From Bacillota bacterium (GTDB lineage: Bacteria; Bacillota; UBA4882; UBA8346): a DNA stretch of 64,000 nt. The translations under genes and the position numbers were made by a program. The DNA lies in assembly GCA_023392595.1 (NCBI GenBank), contig JAEVYU010000085.1, forward strand, positions 1 through 64,000, written 5' to 3'. This document shows positions 24,258-33,866 of the stretch, piece after piece. How positions within the stretch are numbered: the stretch's first letter is position 1; each line of letters opens with the position of its first letter. Below the pieces are notes generated by a model, which was given only the letters and a program-made list of their open reading frames with translations, was not told the DNA's origin and made no database searches.

Positions 24258-26603
24258 TTAAAGATGTTTGACTCGATCCCTAACCTCGGCGCGCTTGGCA
24301 TTGTTAAACCGGTCCAATGTGCCTACGAGATACCCGGTAATCCGGCGAATCCGCTCAAACGCCGGCCCTTCCTCCTCCTTGCGGCCGCACTGTGGACAAG
24401 AATCCTCAATAATCCCATTAAAACCACACAGCGGATCGCGGTCAACCGGATGGTTAATCGACCCATAGCCTACACCAGCTTCCTTCATACAACGAATCAC
24501 TGTTTCAAAGGCTTCCTGATTCATACTGGGGTCGCCGTCTAATTCAATATAAGTAATGTGTCCGCCATTGGTGAGTTGATGGTACGGTGCTTCCAATTGA
24601 ATCTTATCATACGCGTTAATCGGAAAATAAACCGGAATATGAAACGAATTGGTGTAATATTCGTGATCGGTCACCCCAGGAATACTGCCGAAACGTTTGC
24701 GGTCGATCTCAATAAAACGCCCGGACAGCCCCTCTGCCGGAGTGGCAATCAGCGAAAAATTTAACTTGTATTGGGTCATGGCTTCATCCATCCGCCGCCT
24801 CATATGACCTATGATTTCCAGGCCCAGTTTCTGGGCGGCTTCCGATTGGCCGTGATGCACTCCAATTAAGGCTTTAAGACATTCGGCAAGGCCGATAAAT
24901 CCAACGGTCAAGGTCCCATGCCTCAGTACCTCGCGAAGTTCGTCATCCGGCCCCAATTTTTCCGAGTCCAACCAGACCCCGTTTCCCATCAGAAATGGAA
25001 AATTACGCGCTTTCTTGCGGCACTGAATTTCAAACCTGTCCAATATCTGGTTAATGCAGAGAGCGATCATCCGATCCAATTGAGAGTAAAACCCGGCGAT
25101 ATCACCGCCACTTTCAATCCCCAGCCTGGGCAGATTGATAGAGGTAAAGCTAAGATTACCGCGGCTGTATGAAATTTCGCGGGTTGAATCGACAATATTC
25201 CCTATTACTCGCGTACGGCAGCCCATATAGGCAATTTCGGTTTCGGGGTGGCCCTGGCGGTAATACTGTAAGTTAAAAGGAGCGTCGATAAATGAGAAGT
25301 TCGGGAATAACCTCTTGGCGCTGACCCTGCAGGCCAGCTTGAATAAATCATAATTCGGATCTTCCGGATTGTAATTGACACCCTCCTTGAGCTTGAAAAT
25401 TTGTATTGGAAAAATGGGGGTCTCCCCCGAGCCCAAGCCGGCTTCCGTCGCCAACATAACGTTTCTCATTACCATTCGCCCTTCAGGAGAGGTATCGGTG
25501 CCGTAGTTAATCGAACTAAAGGGAACTTGAGCGCCGGCGCGGCTATGCATGGTGTTTAAATTATGGATTAGGGCCTCCATGGCCTGATAAGTAGATCGGT
25601 CGGTCTCTTCCATGGCCCGCTTCCTGGCAAAGGCCTGCGACTTTTTTAATATTCCAGGCTCAAATGTATCGGATAAAGTTTTGAATTCCTCATCACTGTA
25701 GCCATTGTGGCCCGCAATTTCCGGCCTGATTCCAAAACGGTTCAAAATAAACTGGGCTGTATTTTTAATTTTGGCGGCGATATCGCCTTTCTCTTCACTT
25801 AAAAGAGTCAGAGCCCGAATCAGGTTATCCGCATAGCGCCTGGCGAAAGTTTTCCGCACACCATCGGCCATGCCATAATCAAAACTTGGAATGCTCTGGC
25901 CGCCATGTTGATCGTTTTGGTTGGATTGAATGGCAATACAGGCTAGGGCCGCATAACTGGCAATGTCGTTCGGCTCGCGCAAAAAACCGTGGCCAGTGGT
26001 AAATCCCTCATGAAAAAGCTTTTGAATATCAATCTGACAACAAGTTGTGGTCAGAGTATAAAAGTCAAAGTCATGAATATGGATATCGCCATCCTGATGG
26101 GCTTTGGCGTGCTCCGGTTTAAGAATATAAATCCCATTGTAAAGTTTGGCGCCTTCGGTCCCGTATTTCAACATGACGCCCATGGCTGTATCACAGTCGA
26201 TATTAGCATTGTCGCGTTTTAAATCACTTTCTTTAGAAGCGCGATGGGTGATCTCTTCATAAGTCTTCATCAGCCGGGTATTCATTTCCCGCGCCCGGGT
26301 ACGCTCGGCCCGGTAGAGAATATATGCTTTCGCCGCTTTGGAAAGGTCGGCATCAATCAATACCTGCTCAACAAGATCCTGAATTTGCTCAACCGTAGGC
26401 GCAAAATTGGATAATGTTTTTCCCGCATCGACTCGTTGGGCCACCTTGGTCGCGAGATCGAGCGCCTGCTTCTCATCGCCGCTTCCCACAGCCTGCAATG
26501 CTTTTTGTATGGCATTACTGATCTTCTCCAGATTAAAAGGCGCTTCACGGCCATCTCTTTTAATAATTGTTGTAAGCAAGTCCCCACCGTCCTTCGATTC
26601 CAT
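24258..26603 (-). CDS. nrdD: anaerobic (class III) ribonucleoside-triphosphate reductase
   Basis: This 781-residue glycyl-radical enzyme reduces ribonucleoside triphosphates to deoxy forms without oxygen. Residues about 12-100 are an ATP cone (IIKRDGREAPFNLEKISNAI). The catalytic barrel has HIHDFDFYTLTTTCCQID near 180 and GGQSIPSFDYGM near 240. The C-terminus has the metal-binding cysteines (DPLCGF and CPQCGR) and the radical glycine in RRITGYLV (about G757). The ATG has a poor ribosome binding site. A TTG nine codons in, giving LTTIIKRDGRE, is the usual family start position and a strong alternative. No nrdG activase gene is in the window. Confidence 0.95.
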   Translation of the reverse strand: MESKDGGDLLTTIIKRDGREAPFNLEKISNAIQKALQAVGSGDEKQALDLATKVAQRVDAGKTLSNFAPTVEQIQDLVEQVLIDADLSKAAKAYILYRAERTRAREMNTRLMKTYEEITHRASKESDLKRDNANIDCDTAMGVMLKYGTEGAKLYNGIYILKPEHAKAHQDGDIHIHDFDFYTLTTTCCQIDIQKLFHEGFTTGHGFLREPNDIASYAALACIAIQSNQNDQHGGQSIPSFDYGMADGVRKTFARRYADNLIRALTLLSEEKGDIAAKIKNTAQFILNRFGIRPEIAGHNGYSDEEFKTLSDTFEPGILKKSQAFARKRAMEETDRSTYQAMEALIHNLNTMHSRAGAQVPFSSINYGTDTSPEGRMVMRNVMLATEAGLGSGETPIFPIQIFKLKEGVNYNPEDPNYDLFKLACRVSAKRLFPNFSFIDAPFNLQYYRQGHPETEIAYMGCRTRVIGNIVDSTREISYSRGNLSFTSINLPRLGIESGGDIAGFYSQLDRMIALCINQILDRFEIQCRKKARNFPFLMGNGVWLDSEKLGPDDELREVLRHGTLTVGFIGLAECLKALIGVHHGQSEAAQKLGLEIIGHMRRRMDEAMTQYKLNFSLIATPAEGLSGRFIEIDRKRFGSIPGVTDHEYYTNSFHIPVYFPINAYDKIQLEAPYHQLTNGGHITYIELDGDPSMNQEAFETVIRCMKEAGVGYGSINHPVDRDPLCGFNGIIEDSCPQCGRKEEEGPAFERIRRITGYLVGTLDRFNNAKRAEVRDRVKHL

Positions 26604-26646
26604 GTTTATGATTTATACTCATCGCCTATCATGTTACTACCACATT

Positions 26647-26674
26647 TTGTATTTGTCAATTATTAAAAATACAA
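26647..26674. promoter_or_regulatory. dyad TTGTATTT-N12-AAATACAA upstream of nrdD
   Basis: Eight-base arms are perfectly inverted around a 12-base AT-rich centre, 44 bases upstream of the nrdD ATG. It may be an operator. The downstream ACAATATATA stretch is loosely reminiscent of an NrdR box, but two phased boxes are not seen, so no regulator is named with confidence. Confidence 0.45.
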
Positions 26675-26713
26675 TATATAGAAATGTTCATCTAAATCCG
26701 GAGTATTTTTTGA

Positions 26714-26744
26714 AAGGCTATTTCTTTGTCAAAGAAACAGCCTT
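26714..26744. repeat. near-perfect 31-bp palindrome in the nrdD-metE divergent region
   Basis: AAGGCTATTTCTTTG and CAAAGAAACAGCCTT pair at 14 of 15 positions with one base between. It lies between two divergent genes, so it is not positioned to terminate either. A DNA operator or cruciform-like element just upstream of the metE promoter is possible. Confidence 0.75.
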
Positions 26745-26747
26745 ACC

Positions 26748-26776
26748 TTGACGCCATATCAGGTATATGATACGAT
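26748..26776 (+). promoter_or_regulatory. promoter of metE
   Basis: TTGACG (26748-26753) and TACGAT (26771-26776) are separated by 17 bases and stand just upstream of the cobalamin riboswitch of metE. Confidence 0.75.
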
Positions 26777-26799
26777 GTGAATAATCTAAAAATATAACA

Positions 26800-26990
26800 G
26801 CATGGGTGTCAGGCAAAGTTCCGACTTTACTTGACTTAAAAGGGAAACAGGTGAAATTCCTGCACGGTCCCGCCGCTGTATTGGTGAAGCTTTTCTAAAC
26901 GTCACTGGGTTTACCGGGAAGACTGAAAGGCTGATGATCCGAAGTCAGAAGACCTGCCCAAGCTGAAGCGCCTAAACTCTACGGAAGATA
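26800..26990 (+). promoter_or_regulatory. cobalamin riboswitch upstream of metE
   Basis: The leader has the aptamer landmarks AAGGGAAACAGGTGAAATTCC, CACGGTCCCGCCGCTGTATT, an AACGTCACTGGG segment, and GAAGTCAGAAGACCTGCCC. It is followed by an intrinsic terminator before metE, a standard arrangement that switches off the B12-independent methionine synthase when B12 is abundant. Confidence 0.94.
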
Positions 26991-27034
26991 GGGGGTGTCA
27001 ACAATAGGTTTATTCTGCCTTTTTATGGGCATAT

Positions 27035-27072
27035 AAAGCCTCCTGACCTTCCGGTCGGAGGCTTTGTTTATT
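27035..27072 (+). terminator. riboswitch-controlled terminator before metE
   Basis: AAAGCCTCC (27035-27043) pairs with GGAGGCTTT (27057-27065), with inner GACC/GGTC pairs, followed by GTTTATT. Its place between aptamer and metE start marks it as the expression platform. Confidence 0.9.
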
Positions 27073-27090
27073 GATAAGGAGGATATTATA

Positions 27091-29400
27091 ATGTCTAAAC
27101 TCTCTATTATCGGCTATCCCAGGATCGGAGCCCGGCGGGAATTGAAAAAATGGAGCGAAGATTATTTTACCGGTAAAATTTCCGCCGCAGAGCTCCAAAA
27201 AAATGCTGCCGGGCTTCGGGAACACAACTGGCTATGCCAAAAAGAACACTTGATTGGTTTCGTTCCTTCCAATGATTTTTCATTCTATGATACCATGTTA
27301 GACACTGCTTTTTTATTAAACGCAATTCCCGCACGTTATCAAGCCCTTGGCCTAACTCCGTTGGACACTTATTTTGCCATGGCCAAAGGTTATCAAGAAC
27401 GTGGCCAAGACGTCAAGGCGTTGCCGTTAAAAAAATGGTTCAATACCAATTATCATTACCTCGTGCCGTCGCTGGAAGAAGACATGGAATTCAAACTCAA
27501 CGCAGAAAAACCCATTGCCGAATACCAAGAGGCTCTAGCCCTAGGAATAAAAACTAAACCAGTATTGATCGGACCCTTTACTTTTTTGAAACTGGCTAAA
27601 ATTGAGTCCGGGCGAAAAAAAGCTTATGATCATGCAGAAGCCATCACTGGAGTTTACCAGGATATTTTAGCCCAATTCCAAAAACTGAACATCCAATGGG
27701 TCCAACTGGATGAGCCGGCTCTGGTTAGCGATTTGACGCCGGATGAAATCAATTTGTTTGAAACCATTTACCAAAGACTCCTCCATCGTAAGCAAAATCT
27801 TCATATCTTGCTCCAAACTTATTTTGGAGATATTCGCGACATCTATCAGCAAGTAATGATGTTGGAATTTGACGGGATTGGCCTTGATTTCGTGGAAGGA
27901 AAACGAAATCTGGAGTTAATTACAGCTTACGGTTTCCCAACTGCTAAACTTCTCTTTGCCGGATTAGTCAATGGTAAAAATATTTGGATTAACGATTACC
28001 ATGCTACTCTGACAATTTTAAATCAACTTTCCGGACAAATGGACCGGGATCAAATTGTCTTAAATACATCTTGTTCTTTATTACATCTCCCTTACTCTGT
28101 AAAATTGGAGAATCGTTTAATGCCTAAATATGGGAGGCACTTAGCTTTCGCCGAAGAGAAGCTGGAAGAATTACTCGAAATCGCCCTGATCTGGAATTCG
28201 GATGATTACCGGATGGACTCAAGATTTATCGCAAATTCGGCGCTAATTGAGGAGAAAAAAGCCGAACTTGGAAGCCAAATACCGGAAATTCGAAACCAAG
28301 TCGCCCAACTGACCGAAAATGATTTTACCAGAAAACCGGCGTTTCCTGAGCGAAATGCCATTCAGCAGGCCCGGCTTAATCTGCCGCTGCTGCCTACCAC
28401 AACAATTGGTTCTTTCCCGCAAACGCCGGAACTCCGTAATTTGCGCCGTTCCTACCGGGACGGAAATATTAACGCCTCACAATATGATGGGACCATCAAA
28501 GATATGATAGCAAAAGTCATCCGCTCGCAAGAAGAGATCGGTCTAGACGTCCTGGTTCATGGTGAATATGAACGAAATGATATGGTGGAGTATTTCGGTG
28601 AAAATTTATCCGGATTTCTGTTCACCGAAAACGGCTGGGTACAGTCATACGGTACCCGTTGCGTCAAACCCCCGATCATCTTTGGAGACGTCCGGCGGAC
28701 GAAACCAATTACCGTTGATATCATTACATTTGCTCAAGGTTTGACTTCAAAACCGGTCAAGGGGATGTTGACGGGCCCGGTAACCATTTTAAACTGGTCT
28801 TTTCCCCGGGAAGATTTACCTTTGCGGGATATCGCCTATCAGATTGGTTTGGCCGTCCGGAAAGAAGTCTTGGACCTGGAAGCTGCCGGGATTCGGATCA
28901 TCCAGATCGATGAAGCCGCTTTCCGTGAAAAGTTGCCTTTACGGAAAGAAGACTGGAATGATTATTTTGATTGGGCACTTCGCGCTTTCCGTTTGACTCA
29001 CGCCTCGGTGCGGCCGGAAACCCAAATTCATACCCACATGTGCTACAGTGAATTTGAAACGATTATCCAAAAGATCGCGGCCTTGGATGCCGACGTTTTT
29101 ACTTTTGAATCCGCCCGTTCCGATCTCTCCATCCTGGATGCATTAAAAACAAGTTCTTTCTGGATGGAAACAGGTCCCGGTGTTTATGACATTCATTCTC
29201 CCAGGATACCGGAAAAAGATGAGATCAAAGAAATTTTAGTCAATATGCTGCAAAAAATTGATAGAAGAAAAATATGGGTCAATCCGGATTGCGGCTTAAA
29301 AACTAGAAAGATGGAAGAAACCGTACCCAGTCTTCAAAATATGGTGGCCGCCGCCAAAGAATTACGGGATAAGTTGAAGGTTGAACCGAAACAAGCGTAA
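27091..29400 (+). CDS. metE: cobalamin-independent methionine synthase
   Basis: This 769-residue enzyme transfers methyl from methyltetrahydrofolate polyglutamate to homocysteine without B12. The N-terminal domain opens with GYPRIGARRELKKW. The C-terminal catalytic domain has TTIGSFPQTPELR near 435, VHGEYERNDMVEYF near 485, HTHMCYSEF near 645 and VNPDCGLKTR near 730, which supply the zinc-binding His, Cys, Glu and Cys. The start ATG follows AAGGAGG. It is controlled by the riboswitch and terminator just upstream. An out-of-phase earlier start in the terminator is rejected. Confidence 0.96.
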   Translation: MSKLSIIGYPRIGARRELKKWSEDYFTGKISAAELQKNAAGLREHNWLCQKEHLIGFVPSNDFSFYDTMLDTAFLLNAIPARYQALGLTPLDTYFAMAKGYQERGQDVKALPLKKWFNTNYHYLVPSLEEDMEFKLNAEKPIAEYQEALALGIKTKPVLIGPFTFLKLAKIESGRKKAYDHAEAITGVYQDILAQFQKLNIQWVQLDEPALVSDLTPDEINLFETIYQRLLHRKQNLHILLQTYFGDIRDIYQQVMMLEFDGIGLDFVEGKRNLELITAYGFPTAKLLFAGLVNGKNIWINDYHATLTILNQLSGQMDRDQIVLNTSCSLLHLPYSVKLENRLMPKYGRHLAFAEEKLEELLEIALIWNSDDYRMDSRFIANSALIEEKKAELGSQIPEIRNQVAQLTENDFTRKPAFPERNAIQQARLNLPLLPTTTIGSFPQTPELRNLRRSYRDGNINASQYDGTIKDMIAKVIRSQEEIGLDVLVHGEYERNDMVEYFGENLSGFLFTENGWVQSYGTRCVKPPIIFGDVRRTKPITVDIITFAQGLTSKPVKGMLTGPVTILNWSFPREDLPLRDIAYQIGLAVRKEVLDLEAAGIRIIQIDEAAFREKLPLRKEDWNDYFDWALRAFRLTHASVRPETQIHTHMCYSEFETIIQKIAALDADVFTFESARSDLSILDALKTSSFWMETGPGVYDIHSPRIPEKDEIKEILVNMLQKIDRRKIWVNPDCGLKTRKMEETVPSLQNMVAAAKELRDKLKVEPKQA

Positions 29401-29683
29401 ATGATAAAATCCGACCGTCTTCGAATTATCGCATGCACTCCGATTCCGATTGGAAATCCTGCGGCGGGGAAAAAATACCGGGATTAGCTCATGCTCGAAG
29501 ATTCCCGGGAAGTAGTCATGTAATTCGCGGCAAAAACAAATCTTTAAATATTTTAAAGGGGTTGCCTCTTGATTGGGCAACCCCCTTTCTCATCTTTTTT
29601 TAATTTCATGATTATTTTATATACAAGTAAGCGCATCATTGTAGTAAAATAAGTCATGTAGAGTATACTGGAGGAAATCCTTA
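29401..29683. other. intergenic region after metE with a terminator
   Basis: The first 150 bases after metE contain no recognisable gene or RNA. A strong terminator follows at 29555-29599 and then the ribosome binding site (GGAGGA) of the next gene. A small minus-strand frame here has no ribosome binding site or family features. Confidence 0.6.
29555..29599 (+). terminator. intrinsic terminator of metE
   Basis: AAAGGGGTTGCC pairs with GGCAACCCCCTTT (one bulged base) around an eight-base loop and is followed by CTCATCTTTTTTT. It separates metE from the metH-type operon. Confidence 0.92.
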
Positions 29684-30319
29684 ATGGCCCGTACGTTGAT
29701 TCAATGTTTTTATGATATACCGCTTGCGCCTAAAATTGAAAGTGTTCTAATCCGTTTGGGAATCCGGAAAAATGCTCCGATAGACCCCGATTTATTTAGG
29801 ATGCTGGAGGAAGGGATCAAACAAGCCAAAATTTTAAGCCACCCTACCGGATTATATCTCCCTTTAAAAATCCTTCACCGAAGCTCGGATTCTGTTGTAC
29901 TTGAAAATGAAACCCATTTTCAAAGCACATCTCTGTCCCGATTATTGCAAAATAGTGAGGAAGCCGTTTTGATGGCTGCTACAATAGGACATGAAATCGT
30001 CGATGCGATTATGAATGAAGTAACTCAAAAAGACGCCGCACTCGGATTGATCCTCGATGCGGCCGCCTCTCAAAATACAGACGCTGTATTGGACTGGATA
30101 ATGGAATATTTAAACGGCATCCTCGCCAAAAAAGGCCGGAAACTTACCAAACATCGATACAGCCCGGGTTATGGAGATCTACCGCTGGTTTACCAAAAAG
30201 CGATTTTTGAAACATTAGAATTAAATAAATTGGGGTTGGAACTTACGGAGAAATATATGCTAGTTCCGGAGAAATCAGTCATCGCCATTGCCGGAATTGA
30301 ACCAAAGGAGTCATCATAA
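29684..30319 (+). CDS. stand-alone methionine synthase reactivation-domain protein
   Basis: This 211-residue protein resembles the C-terminal activation (AdoMet-binding) domain of B12-dependent methionine synthase. The clearest mark is HRYSPGYGDLPL near 165, the counterpart of the RYSPGY motif that binds S-adenosylmethionine in MetH. AATIGHEIVD near 105 and LDAAASQNTDAVLDWI near 125 also fit this family. It would assist reductive methylation of the inactive cob(II)alamin form. The following metH lacks this domain, so the enzyme seems split in two. GGAGGA precedes the ATG, and metH starts five bases after its stop. Confidence 0.88.
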   Translation: MARTLIQCFYDIPLAPKIESVLIRLGIRKNAPIDPDLFRMLEEGIKQAKILSHPTGLYLPLKILHRSSDSVVLENETHFQSTSLSRLLQNSEEAVLMAATIGHEIVDAIMNEVTQKDAALGLILDAAASQNTDAVLDWIMEYLNGILAKKGRKLTKHRYSPGYGDLPLVYQKAIFETLELNKLGLELTEKYMLVPEKSVIAIAGIEPKESS

Positions 30320-30323
30320 AACC

Positions 30324-32738
30324 ATGGACAAAACAGCTTTCTATCATTTGATCAATGATCGCTTTGTTTTACTTGACGGAGCAACGGGAACGGAACTTCA
30401 GAAACGGGATATGCCCAAAGGTGTTTGCCCTGAACAATGGGTAGCGGAACACCCGGATATCCTATTAGAGGTTCAAAATCAATACGTGGCAGCGGGTTCA
30501 GATATTATTTACACTTGTACTTTCGGTGGAAACCGGGTTAAGCTTGAAGAGTTCGGTCTGGGAGAATCGGTGTTTGGCCTTAATCAGAAATTAGCTGCCT
30601 TATCCAAAAAAGCCGCCGGAGAAAAAGCTTTAGTGGCCGGCGATCTGGCGCCAACCGGCAGAATGGTGGAGCCTTTAGGGGATTTGCCCTTTGAGGAATG
30701 CGTGGCGGTTTATAAAGAACAAATCCAGGGGTTGTTGGCCGGCGGTGTTGATCTTTTTGTGATTGAGACTATGATGGATGTTCAGGAAGCCAGGGCGGCG
30801 CTGATTGCCGTGAAAGAAAACTGCGCTCTTCCGGTGCTTGTTTCCATGACCTTTGATCAGAACCAGCGATCCTTGACAGGAACAGACCCGGTAACGGCCC
30901 TCATTACCCTTCAAAGTCTGGGAGCGGATGTCGTAGGATGCAATTGTTCCACGGGTCCGGCGGAAATGGCCGCTTTGATCTCACTCATGAAACCCTATGC
31001 CCGGGTGCCGCTTTTGGCTAAACCAAATGCAGGTTTACCGAGGCTTATCAATGGTGTTACCGTATTCGATATGGATGCGCCGGAGTTTGCCGGGTATGCC
31101 CAAGTTTTGATCAATGCAGGCGCAAGATTTTTGGGAGGTTGTTGCGGCACATCACCTGAGTATATCCGGGAATTAAAAAACAAAACTGTGGGACAAAGCA
31201 GACCGGTGTCGTTAAGCCCAGTTTTCAGCGGAGTAACTTCTGCCCGAAAAACCGTCTTCTTCGGGAGTGACCATCCTGTAAAAGTGGTGGGTGAGCGGAT
31301 CAATCCCACCGGCAAAAAAAAGCTTCAGGAGGAACTTAAAAACGGATTAACCCAAGAAGTCCGGCGGCTGGCTATGGAACAAACCCAAAATGGGGCGGAG
31401 ATTCTGGATGTCAATGTAGGTATGCCGGGAATTGACGAGAAGCAGACTATGGCCGAAATTACAACCCTGTTAAGCAACTTTACCGACGCGCCACTCTGCC
31501 TTGATTCTTCGTCCCCCATGGTGCTGGAAGCAGCTTTACGGTTATATCCGGGACGGGCCTTAATTAATTCGATTTCTCTGGAAAAGGAGAAGATCGAAAA
31601 GCTCCTGCCCATTGCCGCTAAATATGGATCCATGTTTGTATTACTTCCTGTTAGTGATGAGGGAGTACCGGAGACGAACGAAAAACGAAGGGAGATTGTC
31701 TGGGAGGTCTTTAGGAAAGCCCATCAATATGGATTCCGGAAAGAGGACGTGGTAGTGGATGGCTTAGTAATGACCGTATCCTCCAATCAACAAGCAGCCC
31801 TCGAAACCTTGGGCCAGATTGAATGGTGCACCCGGGAATTCGGCTCCTCTTCCATCATAGGACTCTCCAACATATCCTTTGGTCTACCGGAACGGAGCTG
31901 GGTTAATGCGGCTTTTTTGGCCATGGCTATCGGACGGGGATTGACCCTGACCATCGCTAATCCCTCCAGTGATTTGTTAATGGGGATCAAAATGGCTTCG
32001 GATGTCTTGACCACCCGAGATCGGGATAGCCTCCGATATATTGCCCGTTTTTCACAAAGTGAAAAACAACATCCGGGAAATGTTCCCGGGCCAGAGTTGA
32101 TGTCAATTCGGGAAAAAATCTATCGGGCGGTGCTGAGGGGTGAAAAGGAAGATATCCGCTTCCTCATCGAGCAGGCGTTGCAAGAGTCGGTCCTGCCCGG
32201 AGAGATTGTCGATGATTGTATGATTCCGGCTATTAATGAAGTAGGCCAACTGTTCGATGCCAAAAAATATTATTTACCCCAACTCATCCGGAGCGCCGAG
32301 ACGATGAAATTGGGTTTTGATAAGATTGAACCGTTGCTTGGGGCAGATCAAAAAAGCAGTAAGTCAGGTGTAGCCAAAGTGGTGCTGGCTACGGTAAAAG
32401 GCGATGTTCACGATATCGGGAAAAATATTGTGGGATTGATGTTGAAAAATTATGGTTTTCTTGTGCACGATCTGGGTAAAGACGTAAGCAAGGATCGGAT
32501 TGTGGCGGAAGCTAAAACTATCGGTGCGGAAATTATTGGAATGTCCGCATTAATGACCACAACAATGACGGAGATGAAAGAAGTCATCCAATTGGCACGG
32601 CAGGTAGGCCTCCAATGTAAAATCATGATTGGAGGGGCAGTGGTCAATGAAGATTACGCCCGGGAAATTGGTGCCGACGGTTACGCCAAGGACGCATATG
32701 AGGCGGTGAAGCTGGCCCAAAGATTAATTTTGGGTTAA
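30324..32738 (+). CDS. metH: B12-dependent methionine synthase lacking the activation domain
   Basis: This 804-residue cobalamin enzyme is modular. Residues 1-290 are the homocysteine-binding domain with zinc cysteines in VVGCNCSTGP and GGCCGTSP. About 310-570 is the methyltetrahydrofolate (pterin-binding) domain starting with VGERINPTGKKK. About 600-690 is the helical cap, and from about 690 the B12 domain has DVHDIGKNIVG, whose His ligates cobalt. The protein ends after the B12 domain, about 400 residues short of E. coli MetH. The missing activation domain is encoded by the preceding gene. The ATG is thirteen bases after AAGGAG. Confidence 0.95.
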   Translation: MDKTAFYHLINDRFVLLDGATGTELQKRDMPKGVCPEQWVAEHPDILLEVQNQYVAAGSDIIYTCTFGGNRVKLEEFGLGESVFGLNQKLAALSKKAAGEKALVAGDLAPTGRMVEPLGDLPFEECVAVYKEQIQGLLAGGVDLFVIETMMDVQEARAALIAVKENCALPVLVSMTFDQNQRSLTGTDPVTALITLQSLGADVVGCNCSTGPAEMAALISLMKPYARVPLLAKPNAGLPRLINGVTVFDMDAPEFAGYAQVLINAGARFLGGCCGTSPEYIRELKNKTVGQSRPVSLSPVFSGVTSARKTVFFGSDHPVKVVGERINPTGKKKLQEELKNGLTQEVRRLAMEQTQNGAEILDVNVGMPGIDEKQTMAEITTLLSNFTDAPLCLDSSSPMVLEAALRLYPGRALINSISLEKEKIEKLLPIAAKYGSMFVLLPVSDEGVPETNEKRREIVWEVFRKAHQYGFRKEDVVVDGLVMTVSSNQQAALETLGQIEWCTREFGSSSIIGLSNISFGLPERSWVNAAFLAMAIGRGLTLTIANPSSDLLMGIKMASDVLTTRDRDSLRYIARFSQSEKQHPGNVPGPELMSIREKIYRAVLRGEKEDIRFLIEQALQESVLPGEIVDDCMIPAINEVGQLFDAKKYYLPQLIRSAETMKLGFDKIEPLLGADQKSSKSGVAKVVLATVKGDVHDIGKNIVGLMLKNYGFLVHDLGKDVSKDRIVAEAKTIGAEIIGMSALMTTTMTEMKEVIQLARQVGLQCKIMIGGAVVNEDYAREIGADGYAKDAYEAVKLAQRLILG

Positions 32739-32796
32739 ATAAAACTGCACTATGATAATTTTAAAAAAAGCTGGAAAGACCAGGAAAGGAATTTAT

Positions 32797-33861
32797 ATGA
32801 TACAATATAACGACCTTGATATTACAGCCCTTGAGGCAATGGAAAAAGCCCAGTGGATCGCTTTCGCTCCTGCTGTTTTTCAGGCAACCAGGGCGTTACG
32901 CAATTTTGCTGTTTTGACGGAAATTGAAAAACACCCTGGAAAAGGCCTTAGTTTGCCTGAAATTGAAAAGATATGCAACCTTAGTCACTATGGAGCAAGA
33001 GTACTTTGCGAGGCTGGTCTGGCGATTGGTTTACTTTATTTGAAGGAAGAAAGATACCTGCTGACAAAAACCGGCTGTTTCTTCATCTCAGATGAACTAA
33101 CCGATGCGAACTGCGATTTTATAAATGATGTATGTTATCAGGGTTTGTTTAGCCTGGAAGATTCTATTCGGAACGGCAAACCGGAAGGACTGAATGTTTT
33201 TGGCAATTGGTCTACAGTCTACGAGGCGCTTTCGCATTTGCCGCCAAAGGTCCAGGAAAGCTGGTTTAAGTTTGACCATTACTATTCTGATCAAGCATTT
33301 GGAAGCATTTTGCCCCATGTTTTCAAATTAAAGCCCCGCAAGATTCTTGATATTGGCGGGAATACCGGTAAGTTTGCCTTTCAATGTCTGGAATATTCAA
33401 CAGATGTAGAGGTAAGTATCATGGATCTGCCCGGCCAGCTTGCCATGGCAAAGAGGAATGCAATAAACGCCGGTTTCGATCAACGGATGTCGTATATCGA
33501 GGCAAATGTATTGGACGAAAGCCAAATTATGCCGACAGGTTACGATGTCATCTGGATGAGCCAGTTCCTAGACTGTTTCTCCGATGAGCAAATCATATCC
33601 ATACTTATGCGATGCCGTAAAGTTATGGACGCCAACAGCCGGGTTTGTATACTTGAGCCTTTTTGGGACAGGCAGCAATTTAGGGCTTCGGCTTTTTCAT
33701 TAATGATGATTTCGCTATATTTCACAACCATAGCCAACGGTAACAGTCAAATGTACCATTCAAAAGTTTTTGAAGGGTTTATAAAAGCTGCAGGGCTTGA
33801 AATTGAGGAGCGTATCGATGGAATTGGGGTATGTCATACCATGTTAATTTGTAAGAAATAA
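32797..33861 (+). CDS. SAM-dependent methyltransferase (O-methyltransferase-like)
   Basis: This 354-residue protein has an N-terminal winged-helix part (about residues 25-85, with LSLPEIEKICNLSHYGARVL) and a C-terminal class I methyltransferase domain. The SAM-binding loop is KILDIGGNTGKFAFQC near 185, followed by VSIMDLPGQLAMAKRNA near 210 and YDVIWMSQFLDCF near 245. The plan matches plant/bacterial O-methyltransferase family 2. The substrate is unknown. It starts 58 bases after metH behind AGGAAAGGA and probably shares its transcript, which would supply methionine-derived SAM, but that link is inference. Confidence 0.85.
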   Translation: MIQYNDLDITALEAMEKAQWIAFAPAVFQATRALRNFAVLTEIEKHPGKGLSLPEIEKICNLSHYGARVLCEAGLAIGLLYLKEERYLLTKTGCFFISDELTDANCDFINDVCYQGLFSLEDSIRNGKPEGLNVFGNWSTVYEALSHLPPKVQESWFKFDHYYSDQAFGSILPHVFKLKPRKILDIGGNTGKFAFQCLEYSTDVEVSIMDLPGQLAMAKRNAINAGFDQRMSYIEANVLDESQIMPTGYDVIWMSQFLDCFSDEQIISILMRCRKVMDANSRVCILEPFWDRQQFRASAFSLMMISLYFTTIANGNSQMYHSKVFEGFIKAAGLEIEERIDGIGVCHTMLICKK

Positions 33862-33866
33862 TCTCA

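Noticed and set aside
26647..26680. NrdR box pair upstream of nrdD
   Set aside because: Only a loose resemblance and no second phased box, so reported only as an unnamed dyad.
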